A stretch of DNA of 27,265 bases from DASPGX01 sp035620375 (GTDB taxonomy: Bacteria; Patescibacteriota; Minisyncoccia; 2-02-FULL-40-12; GWA2-44-9), in the NCBI GenBank assembly GCA_035620375.1, contig DASPGX010000008.1:1-27265 (forward strand), written 5' to 3'. A program made the translations under genes and the position numbers. Of this stretch, positions 15,130-22,159 are shown one piece after another. Each line of letters starts with the position of its first letter. Within the stretch, counting starts at the first letter, position 1. The notes under the pieces are model-generated. The model made no database searches, was not told the DNA's origin, and was given only the letters and a program-made list of their open reading frames with translations.

Positions 15130-16389
15130 TCAGGCGGACGCGCCCTTGCGCGGGTCGCCGTTGGCGCCTTTGGCCGCGGGCGGCAGATGCTCGGCACTGG
15201 CCGCCGAAAGCCCTGCCGTGATCTGGGCGATGAGGTCCCCGGCGGCGTTCGGTCCGGATGGCAGGAACATCACGTGCTTGGCGTTGGAGCCGATGTCCTT
15301 GGCCATGTCCATGTACTGCATCGCCAGCAGGAAGACGCTCGCCTCGCGCTTGTCGATGCCGCCGGCCTCAGCCACGGCCTTGACCGACTCCTCGTAGCCC
15401 TTCGCGATGGCCTCGCGCTGGGCGGCGATGCCCTCGCCGTGGAGCTTGTCCTGCTCCTTCTTGGCCTGGGCCGCCTTGACGACCAGGATCTTCTCGGCCT
15501 CGCCCTTCTGCTCGGCGGCCTGGCGGAGCCGCTGCTCCTCCACGACCTTGTTCATGGCCGCCTGCACGGAGCCCGGAAGCTCGAAGTCCACGACCTGCAC
15601 CGAGCTGATCTCGTGGCCGTAGCGCTTCATCCGCTCACCAATGAGCTCCTGCACCTTCAGGGCCAGCTGCTCCTTGTTCTCGTAGAGGTGGGTGAGCTCC
15701 TGGTCGGGCACGTAGCCGCGGACGATGTCGTAGGCGAAGGACTTCATGGCCTTGAGCGGCGAGTTGTGCTCGTACTGCGCCGCACGCGCGTCCACGACGC
15801 GGTACTGGATGGAGAGCTTGACCTTCAGGACCGTGTCGTCCTTCGTCTTGGTGTCCGCTTCCACCGGGAGCTCCTGGTCCAAGGTCGGGATGACCGGGCC
15901 CTTGGAGTCGATGAACGGAATCTTGATGCGCAGACCGGGCTTCACGGTGCGGAGGTACCTGCCGAACCGCTCGATGTTGCGCTCGGACGCCTGCTCCACG
16001 ATGAACACGTTCGCCAGGATGACGATGAGCAGGAAGACCGACGGGACGACCCAGACGGCGTAGCCCAGGATGACCTGTGCCACGTCCGGCGGGTTCTGCT
16101 CTACGAACTGGACCGCCGCGGTCAGGTTCTGCGTGTCCACGCCGAGGCGGCGGGCCAGGTGCGAGGCGAAGTGGTCGCGCGCGACGTCGTAGCTGCCGTC
16201 CAGCGTCTGCGTGGAGCCGTTGCTGAAGTGCAGCGTCGCCTCGTACTTCGCACTGCTGTTGTAGACGCTGTCCGACAGGTTCAGCCAGTAGGTGACCTTC
16301 TCCAGCTTCGGCTGCTCCTGCGCGAACGCCGGAACGAGGGCCAGCGCCAGGATGGCGATGACCAGGAATACGGACTTGAATCGCGTCAT
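15130..16389 (-). CDS. SPFH/band 7 (prohibitin-like) membrane protein with signal peptide
   Basis: A 419-residue protein. Residues 1-23 are a signal peptide ending AFA before Q24. Residues 24-104 form an extracytoplasmic domain of unknown type (KLEKVTYWLNLSDSVYNSS). A membrane helix spans about 105-131, followed by basic residues. The SPFH domain (about 131-290) has EQASERNIERFGRYLRTVKP and YRVVDARAAQYEHN. A charged coiled coil (280-335) and a Pro/Gly/Ala-rich tail follow. SPFH proteins form ring-like membrane assemblies that scaffold proteases such as FtsH or organise lipid domains. By the positive-inside rule the SPFH part is cytosolic. The start is ATG at 16389, or GTG three bases earlier; AGGAG lies 9-12 bases upstream. 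The gene has its own promoter and terminator, and codon bias suggests high expression. The N-terminal extension is unusual. Confidence 0.85.
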   Translation of the reverse strand: MTRFKSVFLVIAILALALVPAFAQEQPKLEKVTYWLNLSDSVYNSSAKYEATLHFSNGSTQTLDGSYDVARDHFASHLARRLGVDTQNLTAAVQFVEQNPPDVAQVILGYAVWVVPSVFLLIVILANVFIVEQASERNIERFGRYLRTVKPGLRIKIPFIDSKGPVIPTLDQELPVEADTKTKDDTVLKVKLSIQYRVVDARAAQYEHNSPLKAMKSFAYDIVRGYVPDQELTHLYENKEQLALKVQELIGERMKRYGHEISSVQVVDFELPGSVQAAMNKVVEEQRLRQAAEQKGEAEKILVVKAAQAKKEQDKLHGEGIAAQREAIAKGYEESVKAVAEAGGIDKREASVFLLAMQYMDMAKDIGSNAKHVMFLPSGPNAAGDLIAQITAGLSAASAEHLPPAAKGANGDPRKGASA

Positions 16390-16441
16390 CACGTCGTGAT
16401 TCTCCTCTCTTGGTAGGGGGCTGCCCAATGCAGTCGTACAT

Positions 16442-16470
16442 ATAATACCATGCATTTCCTATATAGTAAA
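16442..16470 (-). promoter_or_regulatory. Promoter of the SPFH gene
   Basis: On the minus strand TTTACT (16465-16470), 17 bases and TGG-TATTAT (hexamer 16442-16447) form an extended -10 promoter. A leader of about 45 bases with AGGAG follows. The -35 box touches the greA-side palindrome. Confidence 0.7.
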
Positions 16471-16501
16471 GTTTAACGGCTCATGAAATGAGCCGTTAAA
16501 C
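16471..16501 (-). terminator. Palindrome copy 2 of the AACGGCTCA family, probable greA terminator
   Basis: A perfect 14-bp stem (GTTTAACGGCTCAT / ATGAGCCGTTAAAC) with a 3-base loop lies 25 bases after the greA stop and is followed on the minus strand by TTTACTATAT. The T-tract is short and doubles as the next gene's -35 box. The core matches the palindromes at 251-283 and 22131-22159. Confidence 0.7.
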
Positions 16502-16526
16502 AGCAGGAGGAAGCCGCTACAAGCGG

Positions 16527-16985
16527 TTATTTAATTTCGGTAATCTTGTATTCCGCGGTCCCCTTGGGCGTGGTGACCGTGACCTTATCCCCCTTCTTGT
16601 GGCCCAGAAACGCGCTGCCGAGCGGCGATTCGTTGGAGATGAGTCCGCGGAGCGGGTCGGCCTCGGACGCCCCGACGATGGTGTATTCCTTGGTGTCACT
16701 GCCGGTTTTCACCTTGACCCGCGAGCCGACGTTGACGACGCCCGACTTTGAGCTGCTGCTGATGACCACCGCGTTCTCCAGAAGCGCATCCAGCTCCTGG
16801 ATGCGGCCCTCGTTCGTGGACTGGGCGTCTTTTGCCTCCGAGTACTCGGCGTTCTCCGAAAGGTCGCCCTGTTCCTTGGCCTCCTTGATGCGCGCGGCAA
16901 TCTCCTTGCGGAGCGTTCCGGTGCGCCAAGACAGCTCTTCCTTGAGCTTTTCCAGGCCTTCCTTGCTGAAATATTGGCTGTCCAT
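16527..16985 (-). CDS. greA: Transcription elongation factor GreA
   Basis: A 152-residue factor that enters the RNA polymerase secondary channel and stimulates cleavage of backtracked RNA. The N-terminal coiled coil (1-75) carries the tip EQGDLSENAEYSEAK, with the catalytic acids D41 and E44 in place. The C-terminal FKBP-like domain (about 80-152) has VNVGSRVKVKTG, SPLGSAFLGHKKGD and TPKGTAEYKITEI. Length is close to E. coli GreA (158). It has its own promoter abutting the stop codon of mrdA. The leader forms a hairpin that buries the only GGAG near the start, so translation may be regulated. It is followed by a palindromic terminator. Confidence 0.96.
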   Translation of the reverse strand: MDSQYFSKEGLEKLKEELSWRTGTLRKEIAARIKEAKEQGDLSENAEYSEAKDAQSTNEGRIQELDALLENAVVISSSSKSGVVNVGSRVKVKTGSDTKEYTIVGASEADPLRGLISNESPLGSAFLGHKKGDKVTVTTPKGTAEYKITEIK

Positions 16986-16993
16986 ACAGGAAT

Positions 16994-17020
16994 CGCTCCG
17001 GAACAGTGGTCCCCGGAGCG
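16994..17020 (-). promoter_or_regulatory. greA leader hairpin covering the Shine-Dalgarno
   Basis: CGCTCCGG (17013-17020) pairs with CCGGAGCG (16994-17001) over an 11-base loop. The 3' arm contains GGAG, the only Shine-Dalgarno-like motif, ten bases before ATG. When folded, it would hide the ribosome binding site. It has no T-run after it, so it is not a terminator. Confidence 0.55.
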
Positions 17021-17035
17021 AGGTTAACGGGGGTC

Positions 17036-17064
17036 AGTGTAGCATATCACCGCCCCCGTGGCAA
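17036..17064 (-). promoter_or_regulatory. Promoter of greA
   Basis: On the minus strand TTGCCA (17059-17064), 17 bases and TACACT (17036-17041), with TG one base before the hexamer. The -35 box begins at the base after the mrdA stop. The leader is about 44 bases. Confidence 0.65.
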
Positions 17065-19059
17065 TCAGGGTCCGGGGGCTACGGGCCCTTCCGACCCGCT
17101 GGCGGACTCGGGAACTTCCGGCGCAACCGTCATGGAGGGTTCGGGAGCCGGGGTTGCCGGAACCGCGCGGGGCGTCAGCTGGCGCGTGAAATACCAGTTC
17201 AGGAAATCGTACGCGGCCCTGATGGCATACCCCTGATTGGACGGCGAACCTTCCACCAGCACCGTCATCGCGACCTGCGGATTCTCCGCGGGCGCGTAGA
17301 CCGTCAGGAACGAGTTGATGCGCTCGCCCTTGATGACCTCGGCAGTTCCCGTCTTCGCCGCCGCAGTCACGGGAAGATTCTGCAGGATGCGCGCCGTCCC
17401 GGAGGTTACCGTGCGCCGCATCGCCTGCTGCATCGTGCGGACATGCCCGGCGTCGAACGGCAGCTGGCCCAGTGCCTGCGGGTCGTAGGTGTGCAGCGTC
17501 CGCTGCTGGTCGTCCAGGATGCGCTGGCCCAGCCGCGGCGACCATAACGTACCGCCGTTCGCGATGGCGGATACGTAGGTATTGAGCCAGAGCGGCGTAA
17601 GCAGAAGGTCGCCCTGGCCGATGGATACGTTGTACGTGTCCCCCTGATACCACGGTTCCTTGCGGTTCACCCATTTCCAGTCGGGGTCGGGCACGAACCC
17701 CGTTTCCTCGCCCGGCAGATCCACCCCGGTCCGGGAGTCCGCGAATCCCCGGCGCAGATAGTCAACGATGCGGCCGATGCCCAGTCCGCCGATGGAGCCG
17801 TGTCCTCCCCCCACCGAAAAGAAATAGATGTTGCACGAGTCGGCCACCGCGCGGAACAGATCAAACGACCCGGCCTCGGGCCTCCAGTTGCGGAACACGT
17901 ACGGGTCCGATGGATTTGCAGGATTCGGGATGCTGATGGCGTTGCAGTCCGGCACGGTCGTTCCGGGCGTGACGACGCCCTCCTGAAGCGCCGTCATGCC
18001 GATGAACGGCTTGATGGTGGAACCCGGATTATAGCGCCCCCCGATGACGCGGTTGAACAGCGGACGCCGGGGATTCTCGAACAGCGCGGAAAACTGCTCC
18101 GGCGAGAGCCGTTTATTGAACACGTTGTTGTCGTACGTCGGAAAGCTCACCATCGCCAGCACCGCACCGCTTGCGGGGTCCTGTACCACCGCGGCGGCCT
18201 CGCCGAGCCCGGACTCCCGCAGGACCGTGAACAGCGCGTTGAACAGCGCCTTCTGTGCCTGCGCATCAATGTTCAGCATCAGGGTCGCTCCCTGGCCCGC
18301 CGCGCGCTGTTCATGCGCGTCGGCGACGAAGGACAGGGTGCCGTGCGAGCCGCGGATGACCTCCTCGTACGCGGCCTCAATACCGGCACGCCCGACCGTG
18401 TCGGACGGCAGGTAATAATCGTCCCGGACCATGTCCTCGGGGCTGACGCGGCCGACATACCCGATGACCGACGAGAACTGCTCACCGTCGCGGTAATCCC
18501 GCTTTGTGCTGGTGATGAGATAGAATCCCTCGGGCATATCCCGGGTCAGCGCAAGCGCCTGCTCCTTCTCCAGGTCGGATTCCAGGAAAAAGACGGCATT
18601 CCGGCTGATATTGTCCGCGATAAGGCCGTTCAGGCTGTCCGCCGGGATGCCCAGCACCCCGGACAGCCGCCGGGCCGCGGGGTATCCGCCGTCCGGGCCG
18701 CGTACCACCTGGCGGGAAATGGCGAGCAGGTCGAAACTGGGCACGTTCTCCACGAGATGCACCCCGTTTCGGTCAAGAATGAGTCCGCGCGGAGGCGGAA
18801 CGGCGACCGTCACCGTCCGGTTCGCTTCCGCAAGCAGCGCCATTCTGCCGTGCTGGCGCACCATGATATCGCCCGACATCGCGCCGACGACGGCGAACAG
18901 CACCGCCAGCAGAACGCCGGCGGCGCGGAACGTCCCTTCGGGAACGGGAGCCTCAAGGTCCGCAAAGTCGCTCGCGGCGTCCACGAGGGTATCCTCGGGT
19001 CCTATCCATTCGTCGCTCCGCGGAGCTACGGCATATGTCCGTCTGCGGAAGAAGTTCAT
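17065..19059 (-). CDS. mrdA: Penicillin-binding protein 2 (elongasome transpeptidase)
   Basis: A 664-residue class B PBP that crosslinks peptidoglycan during rod elongation. The cytosolic N-terminus (1-42) is followed by one membrane helix (about 43-63). The dimerisation/pedestal domain includes PPPRGLILDRNGVHLVENVP (about 88-107) and GRAGIEAAYE (223-232). The transpeptidase domain has the catalytic motifs STIK (347-350), SCN (408-410) and KTGT (569-572). The C-terminal tail from about 625 is rich in Pro, Ala and Glu. The ATG overlaps the mreD stop as ATGA. It closes the mreB-mreC-mreD-mrdA operon. No rodA is present in the window, although it often follows in other bacteria. Confidence 0.95.
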   Translation of the reverse strand: MNFFRRRTYAVAPRSDEWIGPEDTLVDAASDFADLEAPVPEGTFRAAGVLLAVLFAVVGAMSGDIMVRQHGRMALLAEANRTVTVAVPPPRGLILDRNGVHLVENVPSFDLLAISRQVVRGPDGGYPAARRLSGVLGIPADSLNGLIADNISRNAVFFLESDLEKEQALALTRDMPEGFYLITSTKRDYRDGEQFSSVIGYVGRVSPEDMVRDDYYLPSDTVGRAGIEAAYEEVIRGSHGTLSFVADAHEQRAAGQGATLMLNIDAQAQKALFNALFTVLRESGLGEAAAVVQDPASGAVLAMVSFPTYDNNVFNKRLSPEQFSALFENPRRPLFNRVIGGRYNPGSTIKPFIGMTALQEGVVTPGTTVPDCNAISIPNPANPSDPYVFRNWRPEAGSFDLFRAVADSCNIYFFSVGGGHGSIGGLGIGRIVDYLRRGFADSRTGVDLPGEETGFVPDPDWKWVNRKEPWYQGDTYNVSIGQGDLLLTPLWLNTYVSAIANGGTLWSPRLGQRILDDQQRTLHTYDPQALGQLPFDAGHVRTMQQAMRRTVTSGTARILQNLPVTAAAKTGTAEVIKGERINSFLTVYAPAENPQVAMTVLVEGSPSNQGYAIRAAYDFLNWYFTRQLTPRAVPATPAPEPSMTVAPEVPESASGSEGPVAPGP

Positions 19060-19595
19060 AGCAATCCGCCCCGCTCACGGCGCGCACGGCCGGCGCGGGA
19101 CGCCTGAAGCATGATAACGGACGCCGCGCACATCGCCAGCACGATGACGCCGTTCACGCGCCAGAGCGCCCACCACGGTGCGGCCGGCGCGGGCATGCCG
19201 GGCAGACCGAGCCACAGCACCGAAAAACCGACCATGCCCGACGCCCACAGCGCCGCGAGGAGAAGGCGGACCGGTACCGAACCGGACGAAGCACGGGAAC
19301 CCGTGCCAACACGGATAAACCGTGCGACCACAGCGTGGACCGCGGAAAGTACCGGCACGGACAGGGCGAGCGTGCCCGGCCGGAGGCCGTACCAGTATTC
19401 ATACGCCAATACCAACAGCGTCCAGATAAGCACGCGACGGATACGGACGCCGTCGGTCACCGCAAGTGCCGGGACGAGGCCGTACGGACCGTGCGGCAAC
19501 GGCCGCCCGACGGCAAGCGCCGGAACGAGAAACGCCAGGACCCACAACAGGACCCTGACCGCCCGCTCACGGCCGGAAAGCGCTCCGTCGTTCAT
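19056..19595 (-). CDS. mreD: Rod shape-determining protein MreD
   Basis: A 179-residue polytopic membrane protein with about five hydrophobic segments, including VRVLLWVLAFLVPALAVG near the start and NGVIVLAMCAASVIMLQASR near the end. Sequence similarity in MreD is always low. The call rests on size, topology and position between mreC and mrdA, with ATGA overlaps on both sides. It would help couple MreB/MreC to the wall synthesis enzymes in the membrane. The tail RAGRARRERGG is basic and should be cytosolic. Confidence 0.82.
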   Translation of the reverse strand: MNDGALSGRERAVRVLLWVLAFLVPALAVGRPLPHGPYGLVPALAVTDGVRIRRVLIWTLLVLAYEYWYGLRPGTLALSVPVLSAVHAVVARFIRVGTGSRASSGSVPVRLLLAALWASGMVGFSVLWLGLPGMPAPAAPWWALWRVNGVIVLAMCAASVIMLQASRAGRARRERGGLL

Positions 19596-20380
19596 GGGAT
19601 GAGGATAAGGACGCGGTCCACCGGCCCGTCGCGGTACGCCGCATCCACGGTAACCGTCTGGAACAGCGTCGTACTCTCGGGATCCACGGCCCTGACCGTG
19701 CCGATGATGAGTCCGGCCGGGATGTCGTCCAGTCCGCTGGAAATGACCAGCGCGCCCTCGCTCACGGTCTCGTCCTTGGCCACAAGATCAAAAATAAACC
19801 TGCCGTCGGGCGCTACCCTCGCCAGACCGCTGACCGGCGTACCTCCGATGCGGGCAGTGACCTGCGAACCGGGGTCTTCAAGAACGCGGACGGCGGATGA
19901 TTGCGGAGTCACCCGGTCCACGACGCCGACAAGGACGCCCCCGTCGGTGACGACCGCGGAACCTGCTGTTACCCCGTGCGCGGAACCGCGGTTCACCGTC
20001 ATCCGGATTTGCGCTCCCGCAACGCCGTACGCGAAAACGCCGCCGATGACCGCGCGGCGCTCCTTGCGCGCCGGCAGTTCCGCGGCGCGCCGCAGGAATT
20101 CGTTCTCCTCCTGCACGTCGGCGAGGACAGCACGCTCGGATTCCAGCACTGAAATCCGGTCGCGGAGCGTCCCGATGTCTTCCGTGCCGCTCCACGCCGC
20201 ACCCGCGGCTACGACGGCCCGCGAGGCGCGGGAGAACGTGGACCGCACGCCCCAAAAGATGTTCTCGGTGACCGCACCCTGCACAATACTCCGGACGCCG
20301 TATCCGGCAGCGACGGCAACGACGGCCGTACTAACCGTCGCGATGACCGTACCTGCGATGATGCGCCGGGAGCTGGCCAT
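19592..20380 (-). CDS. mreC: Rod shape-determining protein MreC
   Basis: A 262-residue bitopic protein. A membrane helix spans about 8-28. A coiled coil (about 68-100) contains TLRDRISVLESERAVLADVQ and precedes two beta-barrel domains with VNRGSAHGVTAGSAVVTDGG, VLVGVVDRV and VISSGLDDIPAGLIIGTV, all typical of MreC. MreC links MreB filaments inside the cell to PBP2 outside and activates it. It follows mreB by four bases and overlaps mreD by four bases (ATGA). Confidence 0.93.
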   Translation of the reverse strand: MASSRRIIAGTVIATVSTAVVAVAAGYGVRSIVQGAVTENIFWGVRSTFSRASRAVVAAGAAWSGTEDIGTLRDRISVLESERAVLADVQEENEFLRRAAELPARKERRAVIGGVFAYGVAGAQIRMTVNRGSAHGVTAGSAVVTDGGVLVGVVDRVTPQSSAVRVLEDPGSQVTARIGGTPVSGLARVAPDGRFIFDLVAKDETVSEGALVISSGLDDIPAGLIIGTVRAVDPESTTLFQTVTVDAAYRDGPVDRVLILIP

Positions 20381-20384
20381 GGGT

Positions 20385-21434
20385 TCAGAACGTCATCTCC
20401 TCCTCGTGCACGACAAGCACCGGTTTGAGTTCTTCCAGGCGCTCCAACACGAACCCGCATCCGCGCACGACCGCGGTCAACGGGTCGTCCACGGCCTGGA
20501 CCAGCAGCTTGGTCTCCTTGGCGATGAGCGTGTCCAGTCCCTTGATGAGGGCGCCGCCTCCCGCGATGGCGATGGGCCGGTTGATGAGGTCCGCCGTCAG
20601 TTCCGGGGGCGTTTCCTCAATCGTGCTTTTGACCGCCTTCACGATGGACCTCACGGAGCGCGCCATCGCCGACCGCACCTCCTGCGTACTTACGCTGATT
20701 TCCCGAGGAAGGCCCGACACGAGATCGCGCCCCCGGACGGGCTGTTCCACCTCGTTGTCCAGGGGATGCGCCGACCCCAGGGATATCTTGACCTGCTCCG
20801 CCGTCGCGTCGCCGATAAGGAGGTTCCGTTCATCACGGAGATACCTGACGATATCGTCGTTCAGCTTGTCGCCTGCGATGCGCAGCGACCGCGACGCGAT
20901 GGTTCCGCCCATGGAGATAACCGCCACCTCCGTCGTCCCGCCGCCGATGTCCACGATGACGTTCGGCACGGCGTCCTGAATGGGCAGCCGGGCGCCGATG
21001 GCGGCAGCCATCGGCTCCTCGATGAGGTATACCTCACGGGCACCGGCACTGTAGGTGGCGTCCTGCACCGCCCGCCGCTCCACCTCGGTGACCCCGCTGG
21101 GAATGCCGACAACCACGCGGGGCCGCGGCATGACGGAGAACGCCTCCTGGTGCACCTTGTCGATGAAAAACCGGAGCATCTGCTCCGTCACCTCGAAATC
21201 GGAAACGACGCCGTTCACCAGCGGACGGATGACGGCGATGTATCCGGGCGTGCGGCCGACCATGCGGCGCGCATCGCTGCCGATGGCCAGGATTTTCCCC
21301 GTCTTCTGATTGACCGCGACGATGGACGGCTCATTGATGACGATGCCCTTGCCGCGCACATACACCAGGGTATTGGCAGTACCCAGGTCGATGCCGATGT
21401 CTTTTGACCAGATGCCGAACAGTCTGTTGAGCAT
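20385..21434 (-). CDS. mreB: Rod shape-determining protein MreB
   Basis: A 349-residue bacterial actin that forms membrane-associated filaments and guides lateral wall synthesis. The N-terminus has the amphipathic MLNRLFGIWSKDIGIDLG, then phosphate 1 loop GIDLGTANTLVYV (14-26). Later motifs are NEPSIVAVNQKTGKILAIG, VVGIPSGVTEVERRAV, NVIVDIGGGTTEVAVIS (phosphate 2) and PIAIAGGGALIKGLD (adenosine). It is the first gene of the mre operon. No clear Shine-Dalgarno precedes the ATG. A possible promoter, TTGCGT-17-TACGTT, lies about 28 bases upstream but is weak. Rod or curved shape in this lineage is implied by the complete mreBCD-mrdA set. Confidence 0.97.
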   Translation of the reverse strand: MLNRLFGIWSKDIGIDLGTANTLVYVRGKGIVINEPSIVAVNQKTGKILAIGSDARRMVGRTPGYIAVIRPLVNGVVSDFEVTEQMLRFFIDKVHQEAFSVMPRPRVVVGIPSGVTEVERRAVQDATYSAGAREVYLIEEPMAAAIGARLPIQDAVPNVIVDIGGGTTEVAVISMGGTIASRSLRIAGDKLNDDIVRYLRDERNLLIGDATAEQVKISLGSAHPLDNEVEQPVRGRDLVSGLPREISVSTQEVRSAMARSVRSIVKAVKSTIEETPPELTADLINRPIAIAGGGALIKGLDTLIAKETKLLVQAVDDPLTAVVRGCGFVLERLEELKPVLVVHEEEMTF

Positions 21435-21494
21435 GATGCTGAACGCAAAAACCGATACCGAAACGTATCAAAAAGCCCGGAACGACGCAAAAAA

Positions 21495-22070
21495 TTACCC
21501 CAGCAATTCGGCGACGGCCCTAAATACCCGGTCGCCGTCCGCATCATCGCCCGAAAGACGGACGGCCGCATGCGGGACGCCGGGACCGAACGCGTACGAT
21601 TCCGCCTCATCCATCAATGATGCACGGAGCGCCGGATCCGTGATGTTCCGCAGGTCCAGGTTCCGCTCCATGAGCCGGCGGTTGTCCGGCAGGAACAACA
21701 ACACCCGCGCATTGAGTTCGGCGGCATGCCGGGCCACCGCGTGTACGCCGGCCGCCGTCAGCACGATGAGTCCGTGCGAGCGCGCGAGAACGTCATGCAT
21801 GTCACCGAGCGATGAGCCGTAATACGCCTGACGGTAGTAGTCATGCTCCAGCAGCGACCCGGACGCCAGCAGCGCTCTGAATCCCGACTCATCCATGAAC
21901 CGGTATGTCTCATGGTCACGCGCATCCCGCGGTTCGCGCGTCGTGCGTGTTTTCACCCGTGCGATATCAAAACGGCCGCTCGTCAGAATGGCGTCGGCCC
22001 AATAGGTCTTGCCGACCGCACGTCCTCCCGCGATGACGAGCAGCCGGTTGGTTTGCGCGGTGGTGGTCAT
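21495..22070 (-). CDS. Guanylate-kinase-like P-loop protein
   Basis: A 191-residue P-loop NMP kinase-like protein. Walker A is GGRAVGKT (15-22). KTRTTREPRDARDHETYRF resembles the guanylate kinase pattern TTRxPRxGExxGxDYxF, and FRALLASGSLLEHDYY followed by YYGSSLGD resembles the LEW...YGT region. The G-E residues that contact GMP are not clearly kept. It may be a diverged guanylate kinase or a different nucleotide kinase. The start at 22070 places the Walker A at the usual distance from the N-terminus; an upstream ATG at 22100 would add ten residues. It lies between proS and mreB on the same strand, with 60-70 base gaps on both sides. Confidence 0.65.
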   Translation of the reverse strand: MTTTAQTNRLLVIAGGRAVGKTYWADAILTSGRFDIARVKTRTTREPRDARDHETYRFMDESGFRALLASGSLLEHDYYRQAYYGSSLGDMHDVLARSHGLIVLTAAGVHAVARHAAELNARVLLFLPDNRRLMERNLDLRNITDPALRASLMDEAESYAFGPGVPHAAVRLSGDDADGDRVFRAVAELLG

Positions 22071-22130
22071 ACGTACACGGCGACCTCTGTACGCTACCAC
22101 AGCTTCCGCACGCGCGTGTTGATAAGAGAT

Positions 22131-22159
22131 TTCAACGGCTCAACGACTGAGCCGTTGAA
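22131..22159 (-). repeat. Palindrome copy 3 of the AACGGCTCA family, at the proS 3' end
   Basis: TTCAACGGCTCA (22131-22142), a 5-base loop and TGAGCCGTTGAA (22148-22159) form a perfect 12-bp stem. It overlaps the last codons and stop of proS, coding for QRLSR. ATCTCTTATC follows on the minus strand, so it could act as a weak terminator. Confidence 0.8.

Noticed and set aside
13626..15221. Open frame of 531 codons on the plus strand
   Set aside because: It is antisense to lysS, whose motifs are unmistakable, and reads across the SPFH terminator and the lysS promoter.
19335..21407. Open frame of 690 codons on the plus strand
   Set aside because: It covers mreB, mreC and part of mreD in antisense and has low-complexity R/P/T/S-rich content with no family signature.
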